NCBI GenBank assembly: GCA_016716505.1 | Contig: JADJWF010000001.1 | Span: 372,001-436,000, forward strand | From: Verrucomicrobiota bacterium | GTDB lineage: Bacteria > Verrucomicrobiota > Verrucomicrobiia > Limisphaerales > J093 | DNA: 64,000 nt | Direction of reading: 5' to 3' | Shown: positions 44,548 through 54,189 of the stretch, piece by piece | How positions within the stretch are numbered: the first letter of the stretch is position 1 | Layout of the letters: every line of letters begins with the position of its first letter | Translations under genes and position numbers: made by a program | The notes under the pieces: model-generated | The model's database searches: none | The model's input: the letters and a program-made list of their open reading frames with translations, nothing else | What the model was told of the DNA's origin: nothing

Positions 44548-46044
44548 TCACTTCTTCGGCTCCGGCAGGACTTCCGCCCCGGCAATCTTGAAAGCGAAAG
44601 CGTACCGGCAGGGCAGGGTTTCGCTGTCGAGATGCGGCAGTTCGATGGTCAGGGTTTCCCCTTCGAGGCGGGCGGGGAGCGGGCCCGGATGGCCGAGCAG
44701 GGTCACGCTCGGCCGCGCCGGAGCCTTGATCCCGCGCAAGACCAACTTCGCTCCGGGCCAGCCGGGGGTGATGGCGTACAAGGCATCGGGCTTCCTGGTG
44801 TAGAACACCTGTTTGACGGCCTTGCCCTCCTTCGGCGCGAAACCGACCTGTTTCATCAGGTCGTACTCGATCATGTACTGGCCGTACGCCTGGCCGGGCC
44901 GCTTGCCGTCGCTCCACTGGCAATCGCGGCCGGCGAAGCGGGTGCCGTAGATGGCCTCGCCGTTGACCTTGAGCCAGTCGCCAATCTGGATGAGCCGGTC
45001 CTGCATGATCACCGGGATCCGTCCGTCGCCGGTGGGCCCGATGTCCAGGAGCAGGTTTCCGCCGCGGCTGACGAGGTCAATGAGCACCAGCAGGAGTTCG
45101 CGGGCGGATTTGTAGTCGTCAATGTTTTCGACGCGGCTCCAGCCGTACGAGTGGCCCATGCCGCGGCTTTCTTCCCAGGGATGCGAGTCGTCAGCCATGC
45201 CGGCGCCGTACTCGGTGGTGAAGTAGCCCCCATGCTGGTGACGGCATTCCTTGCCCCAACGGTCGTTGATGACCACCTCGGCGCGCGCGGGGGACTCGTT
45301 GAACAGCCAGGCCAGGAACTCCTCGCTGCGCCAATCCTTCGAGGGCAGGTCCCACTCGCCGTCGGCGAAGATGATCGCGGGCTGGTAGCGGGTGACCACG
45401 TCCTTGAACTGCGGGAGCATGTGTTCGGCCACGTAGCGGGGGCGGTCGGTGCGCCAGAGCGGGTTGAACCACTCGTAGAGCGAGTAGTAGAACCCGAACT
45501 TCAGGTCCCGCTTGCGGCATGCGACGGCGAGGTCGCCCAGCAGGTCGCGTTTGGGGCCGGTGGAAACGGCGTTCCACGGCCGCCCCCAGGTTTTGTCCGC
45601 CTCGGCGCTGGGCCAGAGGGCGAAGCCATCGTGGTGCTTTGAGGTGGGGACAATGTACTTCGCGCCGGACCGGGCGAAGAGGTCGGCCCACTCATCCGGG
45701 TTGTAGTACTCGCATTTGAACAGCGGGGCGAAGTCCTGGTACTCGAAGTTCTCACCCCAGACTCGCTGGTGGTGCTGCCACCAGACATTGTCCGGTTTCT
45801 TGTCCGCCATGTTGTGCCAGTACCACTCGGCGTACTGTTTGGGCGCACCCCAACCGGGCACCGAGTAGATGCCCCAGTGGATGAAGATGCCGAACTTGGC
45901 GTCGAGGAACCACGTCGGGGTCGGGCGTTTGTCGAGCGACTCCCACTTCGGTTCGTAGCGGGTTTCGGCGGCGCACGTGTTGGCCATGATGGCCAGGCCG
46001 GTGGCGAGGGTGGCGGAGCGGGAAAGGAGGCTGGGGATGTTCAT
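44548..46044 (-). CDS. Alpha-L-fucosidase (GH29), secreted
   Basis: Glycoside hydrolase of 498 residues that removes terminal alpha-L-fucose by a retaining mechanism. The N-terminus MNIPSLLSRSATLATGLAIM ends in ANTCAA, a signal peptide, so the enzyme is exported. The catalytic barrel shows FGIFIHWGIYSVPGWG, KYIVPTSKHHDGFALWP (substrate-binding HHDG at 137-140) and AIIFADGEWD with the nucleophile Asp228. A C-terminal beta domain follows. ATG 46044 was chosen because it begins the signal peptide. This enzyme suits growth on fucose-containing polysaccharide such as fucoidan or mucin; no sulfatases are next to it. Confidence 0.93.
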   Translation of the reverse strand: MNIPSLLSRSATLATGLAIMANTCAAETRYEPKWESLDKRPTPTWFLDAKFGIFIHWGIYSVPGWGAPKQYAEWYWHNMADKKPDNVWWQHHQRVWGENFEYQDFAPLFKCEYYNPDEWADLFARSGAKYIVPTSKHHDGFALWPSAEADKTWGRPWNAVSTGPKRDLLGDLAVACRKRDLKFGFYYSLYEWFNPLWRTDRPRYVAEHMLPQFKDVVTRYQPAIIFADGEWDLPSKDWRSEEFLAWLFNESPARAEVVINDRWGKECRHQHGGYFTTEYGAGMADDSHPWEESRGMGHSYGWSRVENIDDYKSARELLLVLIDLVSRGGNLLLDIGPTGDGRIPVIMQDRLIQIGDWLKVNGEAIYGTRFAGRDCQWSDGKRPGQAYGQYMIEYDLMKQVGFAPKEGKAVKQVFYTRKPDALYAITPGWPGAKLVLRGIKAPARPSVTLLGHPGPLPARLEGETLTIELPHLDSETLPCRYAFAFKIAGAEVLPEPKK

Positions 46045-46147
46045 GGTGACCAATTCCGTGGCCGTTAGCGAAGCAAGGACCCGCCAGCGGGTCAATGCGG
46101 TTGGTTTGTGGTTGCCAGCCGGCCGGACCGCCGGCTAACAGGTCCGC

Positions 46148-46543
46148 ATGGAATCGCCGCTGCGCTTCGCCGAGCACCTTGGCTTGCCCGCCCGCCAGCC
46201 GGAGACGCTCAAGGATTGGTATGTCCGTGCGCTGGGCGCCGAACTGATCTTCCAACAGCCGCCGGCGTTTTTTCTTCGGTTGCCCGGCGGACTGTTGATC
46301 GAAATCTACGGCGCCACCGGCGACACGGCAGCCACCCGCGACAACGGCGTGGCGGGGTGGCGTCACCTGGCGCTGCGCGTGGATTCCATCGAGACGGCGC
46401 GCCAGATCCTCGAGGCGCGGGGCGTCACCTTCGACGAGCCGGTGAAGCCGGCCGGTGGCGGCGGCCGGGTGCTGTTCTTCCGCGATGCCGAGGGCAACCT
46501 GCTGCATCTGGTCGAGCGGCCGGCAGGAAGCGTTTTTGCGTGA
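46148..46543 (+). CDS. VOC (glyoxalase/bleomycin-resistance) superfamily protein
   Basis: Small cytoplasmic protein of 131 residues with two beta-alpha-beta-beta-beta modules: AEHLGLPARQPETLKDWYVR and GGLLIEIYGA in the first, GWRHLALRVDSIETARQILE and FFRDAEGNLLHLVERP in the second. Possible metal ligands are His10, Glu52, His72 and the Glu of HLVE. VOC proteins include glyoxalase I, dioxygenases and resistance proteins; which one this is cannot be told. It is divergent from the fucosidase gene over a 103-base gap and lies 32 bases before tcdA. Confidence 0.85.
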   Translation: MESPLRFAEHLGLPARQPETLKDWYVRALGAELIFQQPPAFFLRLPGGLLIEIYGATGDTAATRDNGVAGWRHLALRVDSIETARQILEARGVTFDEPVKPAGGGGRVLFFRDAEGNLLHLVERPAGSVFA

Positions 46544-46575
46544 TGCGGGACGGCGTGGGGCGCTGAGGCGAGGAG

Positions 46576-47433
46576 TTGAAAGACGTGACCGATACGACGG
46601 CCGGCGACGATTTCGCGACCCGCTTTGGCGGGGTGGCGCGCTTGTTCGGGGCGGCCGGGCTCGAGCGGCTCCGCGCGGCGCACGTGTGCGTCATCGGCGT
46701 GGGCGGGGTGGGCTCTTGGGCGGTGGAAGCCCTGGCGCGCAGCGGCGTGGGTCGGCTAACCCTGGTGGACTTGGACGACGTCTGCATCAGCAACGTGAAC
46801 CGTCAGTTGCCTGCTCTCGCTGGGGCCATTGGCCGTCCCAAGGTCGAGGTGCTGGCGGAGCGGGTTGGGGCCATCAACCCCGCCGCCGTGGTCGAGCCCC
46901 GGCTGCAGTTCTTCACGGCCGGTACGGCCGAGCAACTGCTCGCCGTGCGCTACGACGCAGTGGTGGACGCGATTGACGATGTCCCGAACAAGTGCCGGCT
47001 CATCGCCGGCTGCCGCGCGCGGGGGCTCCCGCTGATCTGCTGCGGCGGCGCCGGCGGTCGTCGCGACCCGACGCGCGTGCGCGTGGCCGACCTGGCAGCC
47101 ACCTCGCACGACCGCCTCCTCAGCGAGGTGCGCCGTCGCCTCCGCAAGGAACACGGCTTTCCGCCCGAAGGAGAACCGTTTGGGGTGGCGTGTGTCTTCT
47201 CCACCGAGCCTCCCGTCTTTCCCCAACCGGATGGCGGTGTCTGCGCGGCGCGTGCGCCTGACCAGACGGGCGCCGACCTGCGGCTGGATTGCGATGCGGG
47301 CTTCGGCACGGCGACGTTTGTTACAGGCGCGTTCGGGTTCGCCGCCGCCGCCTGGGTGGTGAGCCGCCTGGCGGACGGAAACATTTGTCTCTCGTCCGTT
47401 TCGGGAGGGGAGAGCAAGGCGGGTGGGGTTTGA
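46576..47433 (+). CDS. tcdA: tRNA threonylcarbamoyladenosine dehydratase (TcdA/CsdL)
   Basis: E1-like ATP-dependent enzyme that cyclises t6A37 of tRNA to ct6A. The 285-residue protein has the Rossmann motif VCVIGVGGVGSWAVEALARS, the acidic LTLVDLDDVCISNVNRQLPA with the adenylation Arg, and VVDAIDDVPNKCRLIAGCR. The C-terminal FVTGAFGFAAAAWVVSRLA is typical. A start at TTG 46576 or GTG 46585 is possible; a purine-rich GAGGCGAGGA lies just upstream. The sulfur-transfer partner csdE is not in the window. Confidence 0.92.
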   Translation: MKDVTDTTAGDDFATRFGGVARLFGAAGLERLRAAHVCVIGVGGVGSWAVEALARSGVGRLTLVDLDDVCISNVNRQLPALAGAIGRPKVEVLAERVGAINPAAVVEPRLQFFTAGTAEQLLAVRYDAVVDAIDDVPNKCRLIAGCRARGLPLICCGGAGGRRDPTRVRVADLAATSHDRLLSEVRRRLRKEHGFPPEGEPFGVACVFSTEPPVFPQPDGGVCAARAPDQTGADLRLDCDAGFGTATFVTGAFGFAAAAWVVSRLADGNICLSSVSGGESKAGGV

Positions 47434-47706
47434 GGTGAAGTTGGAGGGGTGGCTTTCCACCCGGTGTGGCAAGCCGCGGGTGGGGCCGCAGGGGGCCAGC
47501 AGGGCGGCGGAGGCCAAGAGGTCTTTGTGGACCAGCGATGCGCTGGCCAGGCGCATGTGACTTTCGCGCGGCGCGATGGACGCCCGTTTCGCTGCTGTTA
47601 CACTGGCTTCATGAACTCCTCCATCCATCGCGGAGGGCCACTTGAATCACCCGCCAGTCTTTCCGCGCGTCGCGACCGCGTCGGCGGCCCCCCAGACGAC
47701 CGGACA

Positions 47707-50700
47707 ATGGCAACGCTGATCCCGGGCGGGTGTGGGTTCACCGCTGGTTCACCCGCCAGGGCGCTTGTCGCGGCAGCCTCCACCGCGCTGTCGCTCGCGA
47801 TCCCTTTGCTGGCGCAGCACGCTCCCATCGCGGTCAGCCTGCCGCCGGGAGTGGAGGTGGTCTGGGACCTGGCGAAGTCGCATCGCGAGACCACCCCGAC
47901 GCGTGAGCGAATCTGCATCAACGGCCTTTGGCGCTGGCAACCGGCCGATGCCAGCGCGGCTGCCGTGCCGAAGGAGAACTGGGGTTTCTTCAAAGTTCCG
48001 GGGCCTTGGCCGGGGATCACGGATTACCTGCAGAAGGACTCGCAGATGGTTCACGCGCATCCGGCATGGGCCAACCCGCCTCTGCGAGACATTTCGGCCG
48101 CGTGGTACCAGCGGGAGATCTCGATTCCGGCGGATTGGTCCGGCCGGCGCCTCGCGCTCACCGCCGAAACGCTGAATTCGTTCGCGGCCGTGTTTGTGGA
48201 CGGGCGGCGCGTGGGCGAACTGACGTTCCCCGGTGGCGAACTCGACCTCACGGACGCCTGTCGTCCGGGCAGCCGGCACGAACTGTCGCTGCTCGTCCTC
48301 GCGTTGCCGCTCCACGGCGTCTTACTCGCCTACACGGACAGCGCCTCGGCGCGCGAAGTGAAGGGCAAGGTGGACCGGCGCGGCCTTTGCGGCGATGTCT
48401 TCCTGCTCAGCGAGCCGCGCGGCCCGCGCGTGACGGGCGTGCGGGTGGCGACTTCCGTCCGGCGCGGGGAGATCGCGGCGGAGGTCGCTCTCGCCGGCTT
48501 GGAAGCGGGCCGGCGCTACTCGCTGCGCGGCAGCGTCTGGGAAGACGACCGCGAAGTGAAGCGGCTGACCCCGCGGCCCTTCACAACGGCTGAGTTGAGC
48601 GAGGGCCGACTGACGTTGCGCGAGGCGTGGCGGCCGGAACGGTTGTGGGACATCCACACACCGGACCACCAGTACGATCTGCGCGTGACGCTGCGGGATG
48701 CGGCCGGCGTTGAGCTGGACGTTCGCCCGCCCGCCCGATTCGGCTTTCGCGAGTTTTGGATCGAGGGGCGGGACTTTTACCTCAACGGTACCCGGTTGTT
48801 CCTCTCCGCGGTGCCCCTGGACAATGCCCAAGTGGGCGCTGCCGCTGCAACGTATGCGGCCGCGCGGGAGAGCTTCGCTCGTTTGCGTACGTTCGGGATC
48901 AACTTCGTCTATGCCCACAACTACGACTGTCAGCCGGGCGCGCATTTGAGCTTCGGGGAAATTCTGCGGGCGGCGGACGACTGCGGCATGCTGGTCGCGC
49001 TCACCCAGCCCCACTTCAGCGCCTACGCTTGGACCGGCCCGGAGGCCGGGCGGACGAACGGTTATGCCCGGCACGCGGCATTCTACGCCGACGTCGCGGG
49101 GAACCATCCGTCCGTGGTCATGTACGCCACCAGCCACAACGCCACCGGCTACTACGAGGACATGAATCCCGATCTGATGGATGGCCGCCAGGACCGCCGC
49201 GATTCGTGGGCGGCGAACAACGTGCGTCGGGCGCTGCAGGCCGAGGCCATCATCCGGTCACTCGATCCTCACCGCATCATCTATCACCACGCGTCGGGCA
49301 ACCTCGGTCCGATGCACCTGAGCAACTTCTACCCGAACTTCGTGCCCGTGCAGGAGCTGTCGGACTGGTTCGGCCACTGGGCCACCAACGGCGTGAAGCC
49401 GGTTTTTCTCTGCGAGTATGGCGCGCCGTTTTCGTGGGACTGGGCGATGTATCGCGGGTGGTACCAGGGCCGGCGCGAGTTTGGCAGCGCGGCCGTGCCG
49501 TGGGAGTTCTGCCTCGCGGAATGGAACGCCCAGTTCCTCGGCGATGCCGCTTTTGCGATCAGCGAGGCGGAAAAGCGGAATCTCCGCTGGGAGGCGCGGC
49601 AGTTCCGCGAGGGCCGGGCATGGCATCGCTGGGACTATCCGCATCCGCTGGGCTCGACGGACTTTGCCGAGCGCGAGCCGATTTTTGCCCGCTATTTCAG
49701 CGAGAACTGGCGGGCCTTCCGCACGTGGGGGCTCTCGGCCAATTCGCCGTGGGAACACGACATCCTCTTCAAGCTGCGGCCGGGCCTGAACCGGAATCGC
49801 CGCGAGGCCCTGCCGGTGCACTGGGCGAACCTGCAACGGCCCGGCTTCAGCCCGGACTTCCTTGAGCAGCGCTACGAGCGGATGGACCTCGCCTACGAAC
49901 GCGCGGACTGGCTGCCGACCCTGGGCGCTGAGGCCCTCATCCGGAACAATCGCCCGCTGCTGGCGTGGATCGCCGGCAAGCCCGGGCGCTTCACGAGCAA
50001 AGACCATCTCTTCGTGCCGGGCGAGCGCTTCGCGAAGCAGCTCATCGTGATCAACAACTCCCGCCTGCCTGTGCGGGCGGATTGTGTCTGGTCGCTCGCT
50101 CTGCCGACGCCGGTCGCGGGCCGGGCTCGTCTCCAAGTTGAAACCGGTGAGCAGGCGCGCGTTCCTTTGTCATTCACGCTCCCTGGAGATCTCGGCCCCG
50201 GCGAGTATCGGCTCTCGGCGCGGGTCGAGTTCGACCCGGGAGAAGTCCAGGAAGATGAGTTTGCGGTTCACGTCTTACCGCCGCCGGCAGCGAAAACGGG
50301 AAGTGACGCGACGAGTGCGACCGGGCGGTTGGCGGTCTTCGATCCGCGCGGCGAAACGGCGGAGTGGTTGCGGGACCTGGGATTCACGTTCGATCGCCTG
50401 GAGGCGACGGCGAGCCTGGCCGGGCACGAGTGGCTGGTCATCGGCAAGGGTGCGCTCACCGTGGATGGGCCGGCACCCGACCTGCGGCGGGTTCGGGAGG
50501 GCTTGAGAGTGCTGGTGTTTGAGCAGACCAGCGAAGTGCTGGAAAAACGGCTCGGCTTCCGGGTCACCGAATATGGTTTGCGCAACGTGTTTCCGCGCGT
50601 GCCCGACCATCCCGCGCTCGCCGGATTGACCGCCGAGCATCTCCGCGACTGGCGCGGTGAGGCGACCCTGCTGCCGCCGCGGTTGAAGTACGAGGCCAAT

Positions 50701-51675
50701 CCGAAATTCTACGGCGCGCCCACGGTGACGTGGTGTGGTCTCCCGGTGACACGACTCTGGCGCTGCGGCAATCAGGGCAACGTCGCCTCCGTGCTGATCG
50801 AAAAGCCCGCGCGGGGGAATTTTCTGCCACTGCTGGAGGGCGGGTTCAGCCTCCAGTACAGCCCGCTGCTGGAGTTCCGTGAGGGCCGTGGGGTGATGCT
50901 GTTCTGCCAGATGGATGTCACGGGCCGCACCGAGGCGGAGCCGGCCGCCCGGGCGCTGGTTGCCAACCTCCTCGCCTACCTCACTCGATGGCAGCCCGAG
51001 CCAGAGCAAGAGGCCTTGTACGTGGGCGACCCAGCGGGGTTGAAGCACCTGCAAGCGGCGGGTTTTCAGGTGAACGAGTACCACGGAGGGGACGTGCCGC
51101 GAGAGCGCGTCCTGGTGGCGGGCGCGGGTGAATCCGGGTCGCTGGCCGCGCACCGGGAGCCCATCGCGAGGTTCCTCGCCGCCGGAGGACGGATGGTGGC
51201 GTTCGAAATGGGTGAGGCCGATGCGGCGATCTGCCTCCCGGAAGGCGGCCGCGTGGCCGCCAGCGAACACATCAACGCCGTCTTCGCGCCGCCTGCTCTT
51301 GCTTCCCCCTTTGCGGGCATCGGGCCGGCGGACGTGCATTCGCGGGCGCCGCGCGTCATTCCGCTGGTGAGCGACGCGGCTCTGGTCCTCGGTAATGGCG
51401 TGCTGGCAGCCGGGCCCGGGGCGAGGGTGGTCATTTGCCAGGTGGCTCCCTGGCGTTTCGACGATCCGAAGAACTACGGGTTGAAGCGAACGTTCCGGCG
51501 CACGTCTTTCTTGGCGGCCCGCCTGCTCGCGAACGCCGGTGTCGCCGCCGAAACGCCGCTGCTGGCCCGCTGGTCCGTGCCCGTTCGGTCAGACGAGCCG
51601 GGGCGCTGGCTCGAGGGCTTGTATCTGGATCTCCCGGAGGAATGGGATGATCCGTATCGGTTCTTCCGCTGGTAG
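47707..51675 (+). CDS. Large GH2-like secreted glycosidase-family protein
   Basis: Exported protein of 1322 residues from ATG 47707, which places the hydrophobic signal ARALVAAASTALSLAIPLLA near the start; ATG 47611 is a longer alternative. Residues about 60-330 resemble the GH2 sugar-binding domain (WYQREISIPADWSGRRLALT). The barrel follows with FWIEGRDFYLNGTRLFLSAV, GINFVYAHNYDCQPGAHLSF and HPSVVMYATSHNATGYYEDM, then PVFLCEYGAPFSWDWAMYRG, whose Glu570 suits the nucleophile. Where GH2 enzymes carry Asn-Glu as acid/base, this protein has Asn478-Ala479. The C-terminal 500 residues contain beta-sandwich and glutamine-amidotransferase-like segments. Substrate unknown. Confidence 0.82.
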   Translation: MATLIPGGCGFTAGSPARALVAAASTALSLAIPLLAQHAPIAVSLPPGVEVVWDLAKSHRETTPTRERICINGLWRWQPADASAAAVPKENWGFFKVPGPWPGITDYLQKDSQMVHAHPAWANPPLRDISAAWYQREISIPADWSGRRLALTAETLNSFAAVFVDGRRVGELTFPGGELDLTDACRPGSRHELSLLVLALPLHGVLLAYTDSASAREVKGKVDRRGLCGDVFLLSEPRGPRVTGVRVATSVRRGEIAAEVALAGLEAGRRYSLRGSVWEDDREVKRLTPRPFTTAELSEGRLTLREAWRPERLWDIHTPDHQYDLRVTLRDAAGVELDVRPPARFGFREFWIEGRDFYLNGTRLFLSAVPLDNAQVGAAAATYAAARESFARLRTFGINFVYAHNYDCQPGAHLSFGEILRAADDCGMLVALTQPHFSAYAWTGPEAGRTNGYARHAAFYADVAGNHPSVVMYATSHNATGYYEDMNPDLMDGRQDRRDSWAANNVRRALQAEAIIRSLDPHRIIYHHASGNLGPMHLSNFYPNFVPVQELSDWFGHWATNGVKPVFLCEYGAPFSWDWAMYRGWYQGRREFGSAAVPWEFCLAEWNAQFLGDAAFAISEAEKRNLRWEARQFREGRAWHRWDYPHPLGSTDFAEREPIFARYFSENWRAFRTWGLSANSPWEHDILFKLRPGLNRNRREALPVHWANLQRPGFSPDFLEQRYERMDLAYERADWLPTLGAEALIRNNRPLLAWIAGKPGRFTSKDHLFVPGERFAKQLIVINNSRLPVRADCVWSLALPTPVAGRARLQVETGEQARVPLSFTLPGDLGPGEYRLSARVEFDPGEVQEDEFAVHVLPPPAAKTGSDATSATGRLAVFDPRGETAEWLRDLGFTFDRLEATASLAGHEWLVIGKGALTVDGPAPDLRRVREGLRVLVFEQTSEVLEKRLGFRVTEYGLRNVFPRVPDHPALAGLTAEHLRDWRGEATLLPPRLKYEANPKFYGAPTVTWCGLPVTRLWRCGNQGNVASVLIEKPARGNFLPLLEGGFSLQYSPLLEFREGRGVMLFCQMDVTGRTEAEPAARALVANLLAYLTRWQPEPEQEALYVGDPAGLKHLQAAGFQVNEYHGGDVPRERVLVAGAGESGSLAAHREPIARFLAAGGRMVAFEMGEADAAICLPEGGRVAASEHINAVFAPPALASPFAGIGPADVHSRAPRVIPLVSDAALVLGNGVLAAGPGARVVICQVAPWRFDDPKNYGLKRTFRRTSFLAARLLANAGVAAETPLLARWSVPVRSDEPGRWLEGLYLDLPEEWDDPYRFFRW

Positions 51676-51713
51676 CACCGTCTTGCCTCGGAGCGTCAAG
51701 CTCTCCGGGGTTA

Positions 51714-53063
51714 TCAGCAGATGCAACGCTCGCGCGACGGGGCGTTCGCCGCACCGCCCCACAACCAGCCGAGCAGCAGGAATGCCGTCCAGCCGATCGC
51801 CGGGATGTAGAGGCTGAACTCGACGACGCTTTGCAGCGCCCACGCGAGCAGCCCCAGCCACACGGCGAAGTGGAGCGGCTCCCGGCGGGCGCGTCGGTGC
51901 AGGGCCACGAGCGAGCCCACCACGAGGGCGCCGTAGAGGACGGCACCGACCGCTCCGGTGTCAGAGGCCTGCTGGAGATAGTCGTTGTGAGTGAGCATTG
52001 CCATCTCGGCCTCCGGCGGTTTGATGCGACGGTAGCAGTGGGCGAAGGTGCCCGGCCCGCTGCCGAGCAGCGGATGCGCGAGAAACGTCTTCCAGCCGGC
52101 CGCCCAGTAGTCCATCCGCGCCGCCGCGCTGGTGGCGCCCTTGGCGAAGTAGCCCGAGTAGCGCCACGCAAACCCGGCCAGCCCGATCACAGCCGCCGCC
52201 ATGATCACGGCCAGCCGCACGCGCTGCGGCAGCGGCAGGTGGAGGACCACCACAAACACCACCACCAACGCGATCAGCCAGCCGGCCTTGGATCCCGACC
52301 AGTACAGGCACGCCAGCCCCGCCCAGCCGGTCAGCGCGGTCAGGGTCAGTCGCGCGACGCGGGGAAGCCGCCTACCGCCCCGCCAGACGAACAGGCCGAC
52401 GGCGGGCAGCAGGAGCAGGATCGCGCCGGCGAGGGCGTTGGGGTACATCATCGTGCCGAAAACGCGATTGCTCGCCACCCGCTTGAGATACTCGGGGCTG
52501 AGTTTGTCCCAGTCTGGCTGCGCGTAGATCAGGCGGCGCGTGGCTTCCAGCCCGCCGTAATGCTGGTCCAGTGCGCTCCAAAGCATCCACGCAAAACCCG
52601 CCGTGACCGGCAACCAGAAGGGCGTTCCCAGTCCCCGGCCCCCCAGGCCGCGCCACCCGACGTAGAAGCACGCCACCGCCGCCGCCAGGTAGGGCAGGGT
52701 GACGCGGGTCAACTGGGAATCCACCGTCTGGCTCGCACTGACGAATTGCCACAACAACCAAGTTGCCGGCAGCCAGGCCAGCCACGGCGGGCGTGCCGGC
52801 TTTGAGCGGATCAGGCCAAGGGTCAGCAACGCCAATGCGGCCAGCGAGACGTACCCCCACGCCAGCGGCCACGGCTGGAAGATCCATTCCATGGCATCCC
52901 GGGGCGGGGTCACCAGGCGATCGAGGATCGCCGGGTTGCCGAACTTGGCGAGGCTCAGCCCCACGAAGCAACCGGCCGCGGCCGTGACCGCCCGTTCCGA
53001 CCGTTTGCCGGCGGTCGTACCGGATATGCCGTTCAGCTCGGCGTCTTGCCGGCCGGTCTTCAC
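51714..53063 (-). CDS. O-antigen ligase-like (Wzy_C) membrane protein
   Basis: Integral membrane protein of 449 residues with about 11 hydrophobic segments. The large periplasmic loop region shows ARMDYWAAGWKTFLAHPLLG, the typical SGPGTFAHCYRRIK and HNDYLQQASDTGAVGAVLYG, which is the Wzy_C/O-antigen-ligase signature. These proteins attach or polymerise O-antigen or other exported glycans. GTG 53063 overlaps the holB stop (GTGA), so translation is coupled. No lipopolysaccharide genes are adjacent, so the physiological substrate is inferred only from the fold. Confidence 0.88.
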   Translation of the reverse strand: MKTGRQDAELNGISGTTAGKRSERAVTAAAGCFVGLSLAKFGNPAILDRLVTPPRDAMEWIFQPWPLAWGYVSLAALALLTLGLIRSKPARPPWLAWLPATWLLWQFVSASQTVDSQLTRVTLPYLAAAVACFYVGWRGLGGRGLGTPFWLPVTAGFAWMLWSALDQHYGGLEATRRLIYAQPDWDKLSPEYLKRVASNRVFGTMMYPNALAGAILLLLPAVGLFVWRGGRRLPRVARLTLTALTGWAGLACLYWSGSKAGWLIALVVVFVVVLHLPLPQRVRLAVIMAAAVIGLAGFAWRYSGYFAKGATSAAARMDYWAAGWKTFLAHPLLGSGPGTFAHCYRRIKPPEAEMAMLTHNDYLQQASDTGAVGAVLYGALVVGSLVALHRRARREPLHFAVWLGLLAWALQSVVEFSLYIPAIGWTAFLLLGWLWGGAANAPSRERCIC

Positions 53064-54115
53064 AGTTTGAGTTTGAGCAGGCCGACCTCCAGCGTCAGGG
53101 CCTCTTGGGCGTTGGTGAACAGCAGCCGCTGGGTGCTCTCGAGGGTGCGAAGATTCTCCATCGCGTCCTTCGCCGAAATCCGGCGGGCCACCTCGCGCGA
53201 ACAGGCCGACAGTTCCGGCAAGACCTCGCGGCCCTGCCCCACGCCGACGGCGTGCAACCAGACATCCCGCAGCCACCAGTACAGGCCGCCCAGCAGGTCG
53301 CCGCGCTGCCGACGATACTCGGCTTCGACCTGGGCCGCCTGTTCCCGTTCGAGTTGCTCGCGCAATTCGGGTTCCATGTCCGGGAACTTGGCCAACGGCG
53401 ACTCCGCCTCCAGTTCGTCTTCAATTGCCTCGCGCATCGCACCAAGGCGGGCGACGAGATTGCCCAACAGCCGGTAGCGGGGAAGCAAGCCGGCGTCGTG
53501 CTTCGCCGCCAGTTCGGCAAACTCCCGCACCCACGCGAGATGGGCCTCGTGCGGCCGGCCGGGCTCGCCGCCCAGGTTGAGCCGCAGGCAGCGCGAAACG
53601 ATCGTATCCAGCAGGCGTTCGGGTTCGGCGGTCAGCAGGACCAGCACGCAGTGCGGTGGCGGCTCCTCGAGGGTCTTGAGGAAGGCGTTGGCCGCGGCGG
53701 TGTTCATTCGGTCCGCCGCCACCAGCAGCGACACTTTGAACGGCGACTGGAACGGCTTGAGATAGACGTTGTCCGTCAGCACGCGCGGCGGCTTGTCCTC
53801 GCGCCGGACCAGTTGCTGAATGCGGATGACGCGCAGCTTGGATTCGGGCCGGACCCAGAGAACGTCCGGGTGACTCTCCTCCTCGATCTGCCGACAGCTC
53901 CGGCACCGGTCGCAGCAATCCAGCGGCGTGCCGTGGGGCGAGCGGCGCGGCGGGGTTTCACAGTTCAGCGTCTTGGCCAGGTTGCGACCGAACAGCTCCA
54001 GGTCTTCGAGTCGCGCTCCCGACACCAGATAAGCATGGCCCAAGCGGCCTCGTTCCACGCTCCGTTGAAACAACGCCACCGCCTGCGAGCCGAATCCCAG
54101 GGACGCCAACGCCAT
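53060..54115 (-). CDS. holB: DNA polymerase III subunit delta' (HolB-like clamp-loader subunit)
   Basis: Clamp-loader subunit of 351 residues. The N-terminal MALASLGFGSQAVALFQRSV is typical, with HAYLVSGA where a Walker A would sit in gamma/tau; it is degenerate, as in delta'. A zinc-like module CCDRCRSCRQ is present, followed by NVYLKPFQSPFKVSLLVAAD and the sensor region ANAFLKTLEEPPPHCVLVLL and IVSRCLRLNLGG. The C-terminal 150 residues are helical, with a 40-residue acidic, coiled insertion (AIEDELEAESPLAKFPDMEP). The stop overlaps the O-antigen-ligase-like gene's start. The upstream neighbour is pfkA. Confidence 0.9.
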   Translation of the reverse strand: MALASLGFGSQAVALFQRSVERGRLGHAYLVSGARLEDLELFGRNLAKTLNCETPPRRSPHGTPLDCCDRCRSCRQIEEESHPDVLWVRPESKLRVIRIQQLVRREDKPPRVLTDNVYLKPFQSPFKVSLLVAADRMNTAAANAFLKTLEEPPPHCVLVLLTAEPERLLDTIVSRCLRLNLGGEPGRPHEAHLAWVREFAELAAKHDAGLLPRYRLLGNLVARLGAMREAIEDELEAESPLAKFPDMEPELREQLEREQAAQVEAEYRRQRGDLLGGLYWWLRDVWLHAVGVGQGREVLPELSACSREVARRISAKDAMENLRTLESTQRLLFTNAQEALTLEVGLLKLKL

Positions 54116-54189
54116 CGGCGAAGAAGCTTGCGGAAGGTCCCGGCCGGTGCGAGTCGAAAGTCGCCGTCCGGCAGCGAGTGCGCGGCGGG

